Part shown: one piece after another, positions 7,721 through 16,351 of the stretch
Layout of the letters: the number at the start of each line of letters is the position of its first letter
How positions within the stretch are numbered: position 1 is the stretch's first letter
Assembly (NCBI GenBank): GCA_937867175.1
Contig: CALMKG010000416.1
Coordinates: forward strand, 1 to 40,280
DNA length: 40,280 nucleotides
Direction of reading: 5' to 3'
From: an uncultured Propionibacterium sp.
GTDB taxonomy: Bacteria; Actinomycetota; Actinomycetes; Propionibacteriales; Propionibacteriaceae
Notes under the pieces: generated by a model
Databases searched by the model: none
The model's input: only the letters and a program-made list of their open reading frames with translations
What the model was told of the DNA's origin: nothing
Translations under genes and position numbers: made by a program

Positions 7721-7812
7721 CGGTCGGCTTGGTTGTCGTCAGAACTCGACGACGATGCGATCGCGGACGCCGCCCGCCGCAAGTGCGTGCCCGCCATCTG
7801 GCACCGACGTGG

Positions 7813-9993
7813 CTAGTCTGCGCGCCAGACCAGTGACCGTGGCACGACTCGGGCCTGCAGCCGTGTCCAGCCCGACTGGCCTGCCCGCAACTGCCGCGTG
7901 ACCAATTCCACATCCGACCTGACAACCACGTCCTCCGGCAGCCCGGTGGCGTAGTAGAGCCGTTCGACCAGCAGGGCGATACGGCCCAGCGCGGCTCGGC
8001 CCTCAGCGTCCAACCCGCCCCATCCGGCGGCGGCCGCCTGGCGAGGGGTCCCGGCCGGCCAATCAAGGCCCAGGTCGATGACGGTCGCCCCCAGTTCCCG
8101 CCAGGCCGCACCGACCATCTGACGGGCGCTGCCCGCACCCAGCCGGGAGCGGCGTTGCAGCAATCGCACCACTGCAGGAGCCGCCAGCAGCAGGATCGCC
8201 CCCAGCGTCCCCAGCGCCCACCGCGGGTCGATCGCCAGTGCGCCCGCGCCCGAGCTGGTCTGTTCGTCGAGTGGGACGCCCGGGTCCTGGGTCGGTGTCG
8301 ACGGGGCAGGTTCGAACGTGGGAGTCGGTTCGGATTCCTGGACGGGCGTGTCGACCGGCGGCGGCTCGGTCCAGCTCGGCTCCGTCCCGATCGCGACTGT
8401 TGGTTCGAAGCGCACCCAGCCCAATCCCGCGAAGTACAGCTCGGGCCAGGCATGCATGTTGTGCGAGGTGACCAGCCACGAGCCGTCACCTTGTTGGGTG
8501 CCCGGGGTGAACCCGACCGCCACCCGTGACGGGATACCGACCACCCGCGCCATCAGCGACATGGCAGCCGAGTAGTGGACGCAGTAGCCCGCGAAGTCCT
8601 TGGTCAAGAAGTTGACCAGCGATTGGTAGCCGGTGCCGGTGGGCGCGTCGAGGGTGTAGGTGAACCGTGCTGGGTCGCGCAGCCAGTCCTGCAGGGCGAT
8701 GGCTCGCCGCCCGTCGGTGTCAGCCCCGGCGGTGATCTCCAGCGCCAGTCTCCGAATCTCCGGTGGCACGTCTGGCGGCACCTCGACGGCGACCTGGCCC
8801 TCCGGTGGGATTCCGGCGATGGCAGTGACCAGCTGGTCGGCGGTCGGCTCAGCGTTACGACTTTCGACGGTGAATGTCAGGTTGCGTAGCGCCTCCGGAC
8901 CGACGTTGGGGTCCACGTTCAGCACGGTCAGGGACGCCGGGTCGAAGTTCCAGTCGCCCTCGACTTCCCAACGCACCGGGGCGTAAGGGGCCGGCAAGTA
9001 GTTGGACTCGAACTCGCCGACCATCACCTGCGTGGTGTCCGTCGGCTGGACCCCCACCACCCCGGGCACTCGGGCAGGGAAGCCCCGCTGCAGCGACATG
9101 TCGACCTGGTGCCAGCCGTTCTCGTCCACGCCGGTCAGCGCGCTGCTGCGTAGCATCACCCCGTCCGGTGCGGTGGTGGTGTAGCGCAGCAGCGGCTGGT
9201 CGTCGGGCCGTCGCAGGTTCTCGTTCAGCTGGATGCTGGGGTCGGACAATTGCACGGTGTCCGTGCCGGTGCCGTCGGGCCACAGGTCCCGTTGGGTCGG
9301 CGGGATCAGCAAGCCGGCCACCAGGGACGCCACGATCGCTGTGACACCGACCGCGAGGGCCAAGGTGACGAAGCTGCGCGCGTTCAGTCGGGCGCCGATC
9401 TGCCGGGTGAGTCCGCGCGGCCAGCGGTCTTCGTGGTCAACCGTCCGTGACCCCAGCAGCACCAGCCAGCCCACACCGACCGCCACCAGGGACGTCGGGT
9501 GCAGCGGCCCAGCGAGGACCGCAGCGGCGGTCAGATAGCCCCCGAGCAGCGGCAGGACGGCCAGCAGCGCGCTGCGCGCGGCGATGAAGCTGACATCGAT
9601 CAGGATGGTCAGTGCGCCAACCATCGCCACCATCGCGACCAAGGTGGCGTCGTCGGGCGCCATCGGAACGGACTGTTCCTGCATGTGGCGCAATGCCGCT
9701 TGCAGGCTCGCATTGAGCCCATCCCAGAACCGGCTGCCGCTGCCCGGCAGTGAACTCGCGACGCGAAGGCTCGCCAGCAGCGTGCCACCCACCAGCGCCA
9801 CCAACTGGGCGAGGGTGGGTAGCCAAGTCTGCTCGGTGAAGCGACGAACCAGAGCAGCGACGGCCTGCAGGACCACCACCGCCAGCACGAGACCGACCAG
9901 GAAACGATCGTCACTGGTCATCGAGAACATCGGCACCGCGGCGAGTAGCCCTGCGATACCGACCGCAATGGTGTTGCGCAGCGAACCGGTCAC
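7813..9993 (-). CDS. Membrane-bound transglutaminase-like protein (TgpA/DUF3488 type)
   Basis: A 726-residue protein with about six N-terminal membrane segments (DUF3488-like, up to about residue 240), an extracytoplasmic transglutaminase-like domain, a Pro/Thr/Glu-rich linker (about 540-590), one further membrane segment (about 602-622) and a cytoplasmic C-terminal region. The papain-like catalytic set is visible: C471 in GYCVHYSAAMS, H514 in SHNMHAWPEL and E530 in WVRFEPT, where many relatives have Asp. The RVAVGFTPG block between them is typical. Substrates of such proteins are unknown; a wall or envelope peptide is a guess. The start is GTG at 9993, whose GTGA overlaps the DUF58 stop, so it is the last gene of a moxR-DUF58-transglutaminase operon. 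Confidence 0.88.
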   Translation of the reverse strand: MTGSLRNTIAVGIAGLLAAVPMFSMTSDDRFLVGLVLAVVVLQAVAALVRRFTEQTWLPTLAQLVALVGGTLLASLRVASSLPGSGSRFWDGLNASLQAALRHMQEQSVPMAPDDATLVAMVAMVGALTILIDVSFIAARSALLAVLPLLGGYLTAAAVLAGPLHPTSLVAVGVGWLVLLGSRTVDHEDRWPRGLTRQIGARLNARSFVTLALAVGVTAIVASLVAGLLIPPTQRDLWPDGTGTDTVQLSDPSIQLNENLRRPDDQPLLRYTTTAPDGVMLRSSALTGVDENGWHQVDMSLQRGFPARVPGVVGVQPTDTTQVMVGEFESNYLPAPYAPVRWEVEGDWNFDPASLTVLNVDPNVGPEALRNLTFTVESRNAEPTADQLVTAIAGIPPEGQVAVEVPPDVPPEIRRLALEITAGADTDGRRAIALQDWLRDPARFTYTLDAPTGTGYQSLVNFLTKDFAGYCVHYSAAMSLMARVVGIPSRVAVGFTPGTQQGDGSWLVTSHNMHAWPELYFAGLGWVRFEPTVAIGTEPSWTEPPPVDTPVQESEPTPTFEPAPSTPTQDPGVPLDEQTSSGAGALAIDPRWALGTLGAILLLAAPAVVRLLQRRSRLGAGSARQMVGAAWRELGATVIDLGLDWPAGTPRQAAAAGWGGLDAEGRAALGRIALLVERLYYATGLPEDVVVRSDVELVTRQLRAGQSGWTRLQARVVPRSLVWRAD

Positions 9994-11231
9994 CCGAGCA
10001 CCTCGGCGGCCCGCTGCAGCCCCTGCCAGGCGTCCGGCACGGTCGTCTTGGCGTCCACCAGGACGACCATCCAGCCGCGTTCGGCGAGTTCGTCCGCGCG
10101 CAGCCGCTGCGTCCGATTCGGTGGCAAACCGCCGAAGGTGTCGACATCGACCACGATGGCGTGGGCCGACCCGCTGCCCGGCATGGCGTCCACCAAGATG
10201 GCCAGATCATCGCCGGTGAGCCGGCCCAGGATCGCGACGATCGATGAGCCCTGCGGCCGATCTTCCCCGGGTGAGGTGACCGCGGCGGCCAGGTCGTCCA
10301 CCCGGGTCGCCTTCACGTCGGTGAGTGCGTCGATCAGTTGTTGGGCGCGCACCGAACTGTCGGCGTCCGGGCCGACGCTCGGGCCGTCTGCGTCGGCCAG
10401 TTCAAGCGTGATGCCGGTGGCGAGCAGTGCCATACCCGCAGACGCGGCCGCCGAGACCGCCCACTCGAAGGAGCCTTGGGAGCCGGTGCCGGCGTGTGCC
10501 GAGCGGCGGTTGTCGAGCACCAAACGGGTGGTGGGCTGCCAGGATTGCTCCTCGCGCCGCACCATCAGTTCGCCGACGCGGGCGGTGGAGCGCCAGTGCA
10601 CCCGCCGCACGTCGTCGCCACGCCGGTACTCGCGGACCAGCACGTCGTCCTGCCCGACCAGACCGGCCCGCGCGCTGTGGGTTTCGGCAGAGGCGCCCGA
10701 GGCGCCGGCGCGGAGCCGGCCCAATTCGTGCACCTGCGGGGTGACGGCGACCTCGGTCGTGCTGGCGAAGGCCATGTCATTGTGGGACAGCCCGAACGGG
10801 TCCAAGCTGCGCACCAACAGCGGTCCGATCCGGAAGCGACCGCGTTCCGATCCCACCAGGCGGTAGGCCACCTCCTCGCCGACCGCCGAGACAACGCCCG
10901 ACAGCGCGAAGCGCGGACGCATGCCCATCGACTGCGGCACCACGTCCTCGAAATGCAGCAGCCGTGGCCCAGACGCTCGCGAGCCGATGACGCGCAACTG
11001 CACCCGGAACTCGGTGCCGACCGGCACCGAGGTGACCGGCAGCAGCCGTTCATGACGCAGGCCACGCACCGGCCACGAGACCAGGACGAGTGCGCCCAGG
11101 ACCACGGCGATGGCGAACGCCCCCAGCCAGAAGATGTCGCGCAGTGCGAAGGCCGCACCGAAGGCTGCGACCAGCGTCCCGGCGAGCACGACGATGCGTC
11201 CCCGCGGCGTGAGTCGGTGCCACCATTGCAC
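9990..11231 (-). CDS. DUF58 domain protein
   Basis: A 413-residue protein with two hydrophobic segments near the N-terminus (about 13-30 and 35-52), a beta-rich middle region and the DUF58 signature REYRRGDDVRRVHWRSTAR near residues 203-221, followed by a vWA-like region containing LVLDNR. DUF58 proteins are regularly encoded beside MoxR ATPases and are thought to be chaperoned or remodelled by them; the molecular role is unknown. The GTG start at 11231 lies two bases after the moxR stop, and the end overlaps the transglutaminase start. All three are probably one transcript and one membrane complex (inference from the conserved trio). Confidence 0.87.
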   Translation of the reverse strand: MQWWHRLTPRGRIVVLAGTLVAAFGAAFALRDIFWLGAFAIAVVLGALVLVSWPVRGLRHERLLPVTSVPVGTEFRVQLRVIGSRASGPRLLHFEDVVPQSMGMRPRFALSGVVSAVGEEVAYRLVGSERGRFRIGPLLVRSLDPFGLSHNDMAFASTTEVAVTPQVHELGRLRAGASGASAETHSARAGLVGQDDVLVREYRRGDDVRRVHWRSTARVGELMVRREEQSWQPTTRLVLDNRRSAHAGTGSQGSFEWAVSAAASAGMALLATGITLELADADGPSVGPDADSSVRAQQLIDALTDVKATRVDDLAAAVTSPGEDRPQGSSIVAILGRLTGDDLAILVDAMPGSGSAHAIVVDVDTFGGLPPNRTQRLRADELAERGWMVVLVDAKTTVPDAWQGLQRAAEVLG

Positions 11232-11233
11232 GG

Positions 11234-12217
11234 TCAGTCTCCCCGCGGCACCGGCACCGTTCCAGCCGCGGCGAGCACCACGTCGGCCGGCTTGCGTCCG
11301 GCCAGCCGGGCCTGCGACGTCAGCAGCAGACGATGCCCGAGCACCGGACCCAGCAATGCCTGAACGTCATCAGGGGTCACATAGTCACGGCCGTGCATCG
11401 CCGCCCGGACGCGCACCGCGCGCAGCAGGTGCAACCCGGCACGCGGCGAGGCACCCAACCTCAGGTCGGTGTTCGAGCGCGTGGCGTCCACCACATCGAC
11501 GATGTAACCCTTGACGGCGGACGAGACGTGGACCCGTCCGAGCCCGGACGCGAGCCTGGTCAGCGTGGCGCCGTCGGTGACCGGCCGCAGCGTCGTCAGC
11601 GGGCTGGCGGCGCCGTGGGTGTCGAGCATCTCGATCTCGGCATTGCGGGTGGGATAGCCCATCTGGATGCGGGCCATGAAGCGGTCACGCTGCGCCTCGG
11701 GCAACGGGTAGGTGCCCTCCATTTCGATCGGGTTCTGGGTTGCCACGACCATGAACGGGGGCGGCAGGCGATGCGTGGTGCCGTCCACACTCACCTGGCG
11801 TTCCTCCATTGCCTCCAGCAGCGCCGACTGGGTCTTGGGGGACGCGCGGTTGATCTCGTCGCCGACCACGATGTTGGCGAAGACGCCGCCAGGCTTGAAC
11901 TCGAACTCGCGGGATTCCTGGTTGTAGACCGACACCCCGGTGATGTCGGACGGCAACAGGTCGGGGGTGAACTGGATGCGCCGCACCGTGCAGTCGATGG
12001 ACTTGGCGAGTGCCTTTGCCAGCATCGTCTTGCCGACCCCCGGCACGTCCTCGATCAGTAGATGCCCGCTGGCGAGCAGCACCATGATGGCCAGGTCTAT
12101 CTGTTCGGACTTGCCCTCGATGACCCTTGAGATCGCGGTGCGCATGGCGCCAACTGTCTGGCGCACCTGGTCGACGTCGAGTTCGGTTGTCGAGGCGCGT
12201 TGAGCTTCCACGGACAC
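11234..12217 (-). CDS. MoxR-family AAA+ ATPase
   Basis: A 327-residue AAA+ ATPase. Walker A is EDVPGVGKT (K63), Walker B is VVGDEINRA (D120, E121), the sensor-1-like ATQNPIE follows, and the C-terminal lid contains [11 protein letters not shown]. MoxR proteins act as chaperone-like ATPases for vWA-domain partners such as the DUF58 protein downstream. The open frame extends to 12412, but that part overlaps the mraZ control region and looks non-coding. GTG 12217 (VSVEAQRAS) gives the usual length; GTG 12211 is an alternative. It is divergent from mraZ, so regulation in the 169-base gap may be shared. Confidence 0.9.
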   Translation of the reverse strand: MSVEAQRASTTELDVDQVRQTVGAMRTAISRVIEGKSEQIDLAIMVLLASGHLLIEDVPGVGKTMLAKALAKSIDCTVRRIQFTPDLLPSDITGVSVYNQESREFEFKPGGVFANIVVGDEINRASPKTQSALLEAMEERQVSVDGTTHRLPPPFMVVATQNPIEMEGTYPLPEAQRDRFMARIQMGYPTRNAEIEMLDTHGAASPLTTLRPVTDGATLTRLASGLGRVHVSSAVKGYIVDVVDATRSNTDLRLGASPRAGLHLLRAVRVRAAMHGRDYVTPDDVQALLGPVLGHRLLLTSQARLAGRKPADVVLAAAGTVPVPRGD

Positions 12218-12322
12218 GAGGATCCCGTTCGGTAGACGGTCTGGGCCACCAATCCTACTGCCGCCCGCAATGTGGCGGTCGGAGGCCAAAACACGCCCTG
12301 AGTGGTGCGCCAGGGGAGTGTT

Positions 12323-12348
12323 GTGGAGTAATGTGGAGCCAAGTGGAG
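12323..12348 (+). promoter_or_regulatory. MraZ operator: three GTGGAG repeats
   Basis: GTGGAG occurs at 12323-12328, 12333-12338 and 12343-12348, with 4-base spacers and an exact 10-base period, placing the repeats on one helix face. MraZ proteins are known to bind short G-rich direct repeats in front of their own gene (TGGG-type in E. coli). A -10-like TAATGT (12329-12334) sits inside the array, so binding would repress, but I see no convincing -35. Confidence 0.75.
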
Positions 12349-12386
12349 GAGAGCGGCCTCGATCAGGGAGCGAGGGGGTGGCGCCG

Positions 12387-12815
12387 GTGTTCTTCGGTAC
12401 CCACACACCCAAGCTCGACGAAAAGGGCCGTTTCTTCCTGCCTGCGAAGTTCCGGGAAGAACTGGGCGAGGGGCTGGTGGTGACGCGTGGGCAGGATCAT
12501 TGCCTGGCGGTCTACCCGATGGCCACCTTCGTCAAGAAGACCGAACAGATGGCGTCTGCTCCGGCGACGGTCCGCCAAGTGCGTGACTTCCAGCGGATGT
12601 TGGCGTCCTCGGCGAGCGATGAGGTGCCTGACAAGCAGGGCCGGGTGACCATCCCGGCCCAGCTCCGCGAGTATGCGGGGCTCGACAAAGACATCGTCGT
12701 CGTCGGGGCCATTGATCGGCTGGAGATCTGGGACCCGCAGGCCTGGCAGGAGTACTCCACTGCGCAGGAGGCGGCTTTCGCAGAACTGAATGAGGAGATC
12801 TTCCCGATCTTGTGA
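12387..12815 (+). CDS. mraZ: Transcriptional regulator MraZ
   Basis: A 142-residue protein, the usual MraZ length, with two SpoVT-AbrB-like swapped-hairpin halves: [14 protein letters not shown] then LPAKFRE at the N-terminus, and [17 protein letters not shown] in the second half, both carrying the DxxGR-x-x-x-P-A signature. MraZ is a ring-forming DNA-binding protein that represses its own division cluster. The GTG at 12387 is chosen because homology starts there and GAGGGG lies 9 bases upstream; GTG 12378 is in frame and possible. It is the first gene of the dcw cluster, with its operator repeats 39 bases upstream. A 130-base gap holding a large hairpin separates it from rsmH. Confidence 0.95.
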   Translation: MFFGTHTPKLDEKGRFFLPAKFREELGEGLVVTRGQDHCLAVYPMATFVKKTEQMASAPATVRQVRDFQRMLASSASDEVPDKQGRVTIPAQLREYAGLDKDIVVVGAIDRLEIWDPQAWQEYSTAQEAAFAELNEEIFPIL

Positions 12816-12842
12816 TCGGGTGGACGCCCCGCTGTGCCGTCC

Positions 12843-12911
12843 GGCTTCAATCCGGGTCCGCAGCCCCTGGCGCACCTTCCCCGGTGCCAGGTGGCGGTCC
12901 GGATTGAAACC
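12843..12911 (+). ncRNA. Large cis-acting hairpin before rsmH, resembling the mraW RNA motif
   Basis: TTCAATCCGG (12846-12855) pairs perfectly with CCGGATTGAA (12899-12908), extended by GG/CC after one mismatch. Partial pairing continues inward to CCTGGC (12866-12871) with GCCAGG (12886-12891) and ACC (12874-12876) with GGT (12883-12885), capped by a TTCCCC loop (12877-12882). The stem spans about 69 bases and ends 34 bases before the rsmH start. There is no U-tract, so it is not a simple terminator. A conserved RNA called the mraW motif is known upstream of rsmH (mraW) in Actinobacteria; position and loop fit, but I cannot run the covariance model. Confidence 0.65.
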
Positions 12912-12945
12912 AGACGTCACAGGGGGCCGTGCCGGGAGGGACACG

Positions 12946-13947
12946 ATGGACGTGAGCAGGCGGGCCGAGTTGGCCAGCGACGCCACCGGTCACGTCCTGC
13001 ACACCCCTGTGATGCTCGACCGGATCGTTGAACTGCTCTCGCCTGCGCTGTCGGCGCCCGATGCCGTGCATGTGGACGCCACGCTCGGCATGGCCGGACA
13101 TGCCGCCGCCATCCTGACGGCGAACCCCGCAGCGCACCTGGTCGGCATCGACCGGGATGGCGATGCGCTCACCATCGCGCGCGAGGTGCTCAAGCCGTTC
13201 GCCGCGCGCGTCGACCTGGTCCAGGCCCGGTTCGATGAACTGGACGAGGTGCTCGACGACCTCGGTCTCGGCCAAGTCCACTCCCTGCTCGCCGATCTGG
13301 GGCTGTCGAGCCTGCAGGTCGACCAACGGCAACGCGGTTTCGCCTACGCCGTGGACGCGCCGTTGGACATGCGGATGGATTCTCGCGCCCCGCGCACTGC
13401 GGCCGACGTGCTCAACTCCGCGTCACGGGCCGACTTGGTACGCGTCCTGCGGCGTTACGGCGAGGAACCGCACGCCGACCGAATCGCGCGGGCCATCGTC
13501 ACCGAACGCGAGCGGCAACCGTTCACCACATCCGCACGACTGGTCGAGGTCATCACCGCAGCACTGCCGGCCGCCGTGCGGCACGGGGGTGGGCACCCCG
13601 CCAAGCGCACCTTCCAGGCACTGCGGATCGAGGTCAACGGTGAACTGGACGCGCTGGCCGGGCTGCTGCCCGCGGCACTCGACCGGCTCACCGTCGGTGG
13701 CCGCTTCGCCGTGCTCGCGTACCACTCGCTGGAGGACCGCATGGTCAAGCAGAGCTTCGCCGCAGCCACCCGGGACGCCGCCCCCGAGCGCCTACCGGTG
13801 GTTCCAGAGCCGCTGCTGGCCCGGTTCGTCCCACTGACTCGTGGCGCCGAGCGGCCGGACGCTGCAGAAGTCGCCGCCAACCCCCGCGCCGCGTCCGCTC
13901 GGTTGCGCGCAGTGCAACGCATTCGCCCTCGAGAGGAGCACCGATGA
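12946..13947 (+). CDS. rsmH: 16S rRNA (cytosine(1402)-N4)-methyltransferase RsmH
   Basis: A 333-residue SAM-dependent methyltransferase (formerly MraW) that N4-methylates C1402 in the ribosomal P site. It opens with HVLHTPVMLDRIVELL, then the SAM-binding loop VDATLGMAGHAAAIL (D44, G48, H52) and DRDGDAL. Later conserved blocks are DLGLSSLQVD, RGFAY, PLDMRMD, the HPAKRTFQALRIEVNGEL segment and AYHSLEDRMVKQ. The loop usually reads DGT-x-G-x-GGHS, so this version is slightly divergent. ATG 12946 is chosen because GGGAGGG sits 5 bases upstream; the open frame before it runs through the hairpin. Its stop overlaps ftsL by ATGA. Confidence 0.95.
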   Translation: MDVSRRAELASDATGHVLHTPVMLDRIVELLSPALSAPDAVHVDATLGMAGHAAAILTANPAAHLVGIDRDGDALTIAREVLKPFAARVDLVQARFDELDEVLDDLGLGQVHSLLADLGLSSLQVDQRQRGFAYAVDAPLDMRMDSRAPRTAADVLNSASRADLVRVLRRYGEEPHADRIARAIVTERERQPFTTSARLVEVITAALPAAVRHGGGHPAKRTFQALRIEVNGELDALAGLLPAALDRLTVGGRFAVLAYHSLEDRMVKQSFAAATRDAAPERLPVVPEPLLARFVPLTRGAERPDAAEVAANPRAASARLRAVQRIRPREEHR

Positions 13948-14492
13948 GCGCGCTGCAGGTCCCGGTCCCGTCTCCGGCCATCGAATCGCGAGCGACTCCG
14001 TTGCGGGCGGTGCCCAGCCGTCCCAGCCGGCAGATCGCGCAGCTGCCATTCGTGCTGATCATCGCCCTGTTGCTGGGAGGCGGCATGACGGGGGTGCTCG
14101 TCTTGTCCACCACGATCCAAACCCAGTCAGCCGAGCTGAGCACGCTGCAGGCCCGCGAGGCTGAACTGCGCTACCAGGAAGCTGCGTTGGTGGCCCAGGC
14201 GCAAGATCTACGGTCCAGCGCCAAGCTCGCCGAGCGGGCATGGGCGCTCGGCATGCGTCCGAACCCGCAGCCGGCCTTCATCCAGCTGCCGGGAGGTCAG
14301 GTGGTGGGAGTGCCGACCGAGGTGACCGGCGACGAACTCACTGGCATCGTGCCCGTCGCCACACCCACACCTGCCTCGTCCCCGTCGCCGTCGCCGGTCC
14401 CGGAGCCGTCAGCGTCCGCCGCCGAGACGTCCGCCGCCGCGCAACCCGCCGCTGAGTCGGCCGCACCCAACGGCACAGGAGAAACCCGATGA
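13944..14492 (+). CDS. ftsL: Cell division protein FtsL-like
   Basis: A 182-residue bitopic membrane protein: a basic, proline-containing cytoplasmic segment (1-34), one membrane segment (about 35-56), a coiled-coil stretch (about 59-95) ending in AWALGMRPNPQPAFIQLPGG, which is the conserved FtsL ending, then a long Pro/Ala/Ser/Glu-rich tail (about 132-182). FtsL forms the FtsQLB subcomplex that activates FtsW/FtsI at the septum. Identification rests on topology, the coiled coil and its place between rsmH and ftsI. The tail is longer than in a typical FtsL of about 120 residues and is probably disordered in the wall space. ATGA overlaps link it to both neighbours. Confidence 0.85.
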   Translation: MSALQVPVPSPAIESRATPLRAVPSRPSRQIAQLPFVLIIALLLGGGMTGVLVLSTTIQTQSAELSTLQAREAELRYQEAALVAQAQDLRSSAKLAERAWALGMRPNPQPAFIQLPGGQVVGVPTEVTGDELTGIVPVATPTPASSPSPSPVPEPSASAAETSAAAQPAAESAAPNGTGETR

Positions 14493-16351
14493 GCCGCCCG
14501 ACCACCGGCGGCCGGCGCCAGCGCCGGAAGCTGCCCATCGCGTCCACCGACAGGCGCATCACGCTCTTCTTCGTCTTGATGGCCATGGTCTTTTCCGTCG
14601 CCGCCGGGCGCGCGTTGTTGCTTCAAGGCATTGATGCCCCCGCCAATGCCCAGGCGGCTGCCCAACAGCTCACCCGCACCCAGGAGCTCAAGGCCGACCG
14701 CGGCGTCATCCTCGACCGCAACGGGCAAGTGCTCGCCGAGACCCAGCCGGCCTTCCAGGTGATCGCCGACCCTTGGTCCATCTCCTCCAACGGCTACGAT
14801 CCCGACCACATGACGGCCGAACAGGAGGCAAAGGCCGCCCAAGCACCCGAGGCGATCGCCGGCATCTTGGCGGCGTACCTGGGCGGCAGCAAGTCCGACT
14901 ACCTGAAGAGGCTGAGCGAGCCACGCAACGCCGATGGCAGCCCGAACCAGTACGAACTGATCGAGCGCAAGGTTTCCGCCGCCCTCTACCAGCAGATGGC
15001 CAACGAGTTGAAGAACGGCGGCTGGTACGGCATCTATCCGGCGTCCGACCCGGTGCGCTACTACCCGAACGGGACGCTCGCCTCCAACGTGCTGGGCTTC
15101 GTCAATTACGACGATGAGGGCGCCGCCGGTCTGGAGTACCTGTACAACGCCCAATTGTGCGGCATCGACGGCAAGCAGACCTACCAGTCCTCGCCCTATG
15201 GGCCGATCCCGCTCGGGGACAGCACACTTGTCGAGCCGGTCGACGGCACCACCTTCCAGCTGACCATCGACGCCGAACTGCAGTGGATGGCCCAGACCGA
15301 ACTTGCCAATGCCGTTGCCAAGGCGAATGCCAAGAGCGGCACCGCGATCATAATGGCCGTCCAGTCCGGCGAGGTGCTGGCACTGGCCAATGTGCCCACC
15401 TTCGACTCGAACAACCCGGGTGACGCCGATCCGGGCAACCTAGGCAACCGGGCCATCACCGACGCCTACGAGCCCGGCTCGGTGCAGAAGGTGCTCACCA
15501 TGGCCGCCCTGCTGGACGCTGGCCTGATCTCAGGTGACACCACCGTCGAAGTGCCCGGGCAGATCATGTCGGGCGGCGCGTTCATCAACGATGCGTGGTC
15601 TCATGGCTCGCTCTACCTGACTGCCCGCGGCGTGCTCGCGAAGTCGTCCAACGTCGGCACGGTGCAACTGACCCGGCAGATGGACAAGGCCACGCTGTCC
15701 AACTATCTGGCGTCGTTCGGGCTGGGTAGCTCCACCGGAATCGAATTGCCCGGTGAGTCCGGCGAGGCGATGGGTGTGCTGCCCGGTGCCGACATGGCTG
15801 ACTACACCCGTGACCAGATCTCGTTCGGCCAAGGGTTGTCGGTCACCGCGATCCAGGAGGCGGCGGCGATCGCCAGCGTCACCAACGGCGGTGTGTACCA
15901 CCAGCCGACCATCATCGCGTCCGCGCACACCGCCGCCGGCGATCAGGTGCCGTTCGAACGCCGGGAACCCTATCGGGTGATCAGTCCGGAAGCCTCCGCG
16001 GCGGTCGTCAACATGATGGAGGCCAGCGTGGCGTCGCCGGAGATGACCACCCTCGACTCCACGACTATCCCGGGCTACCGGATGGCCGGCAAGTCCGGCA
16101 CCGCGCAGAAGGTCGGCGACTACGGCAATTACGACGGCGGCTATACCGGCAGCTATGTCGCGGTGGCGCCGGCGGAGAATCCCCAGATCTTGGTCTACGT
16201 AGTCATCGACGAACCGACCAACGGGTACTACGGTGGCGTCGTGGCCTTCCCGTCTGCCCGTGAACTGATGATCCAGGCGCTGCCGCGCTTTGGCATCGCC
16301 CCGGCGACCAATGTGCCTGCGTTCACCGACCCGCTGAGCTATCAGCCGTGA
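14489..16351 (+). CDS. ftsI: Septal peptidoglycan transpeptidase, class B PBP (FtsI/PbpB)
   Basis: A 620-residue class B penicillin-binding protein that crosslinks septal peptidoglycan with FtsW. It has a short basic cytoplasmic tail, one membrane anchor (about 25-46), the class B pedestal domain beginning with LKADRGVILDRNGQVLAE, and a transpeptidase domain with all three active-site motifs: SVQK (S331, K334), SSN (S386-N388) and KSGT (K535-T538). There are no PASTA repeats. The start ATG overlaps the ftsL stop, and its own stop overlaps the murE GTG (GTGA). An inserted cysteine (LCGID, near 224) in the pedestal region is unremarkable on its own. Confidence 0.95.
   Translation: MSRPTTGGRRQRRKLPIASTDRRITLFFVLMAMVFSVAAGRALLLQGIDAPANAQAAAQQLTRTQELKADRGVILDRNGQVLAETQPAFQVIADPWSISSNGYDPDHMTAEQEAKAAQAPEAIAGILAAYLGGSKSDYLKRLSEPRNADGSPNQYELIERKVSAALYQQMANELKNGGWYGIYPASDPVRYYPNGTLASNVLGFVNYDDEGAAGLEYLYNAQLCGIDGKQTYQSSPYGPIPLGDSTLVEPVDGTTFQLTIDAELQWMAQTELANAVAKANAKSGTAIIMAVQSGEVLALANVPTFDSNNPGDADPGNLGNRAITDAYEPGSVQKVLTMAALLDAGLISGDTTVEVPGQIMSGGAFINDAWSHGSLYLTARGVLAKSSNVGTVQLTRQMDKATLSNYLASFGLGSSTGIELPGESGEAMGVLPGADMADYTRDQISFGQGLSVTAIQEAAAIASVTNGGVYHQPTIIASAHTAAGDQVPFERREPYRVISPEASAAVVNMMEASVASPEMTTLDSTTIPGYRMAGKSGTAQKVGDYGNYDGGYTGSYVAVAPAENPQILVYVVIDEPTNGYYGGVVAFPSARELMIQALPRFGIAPATNVPAFTDPLSYQP

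Noticed and set aside
12270-12386. Longer mraZ starting at an upstream ATG
   Set aside because: That segment contains the GTGGAG operator repeats and has no MraZ homology; MraZ begins at the [10 protein letters not shown] motif.
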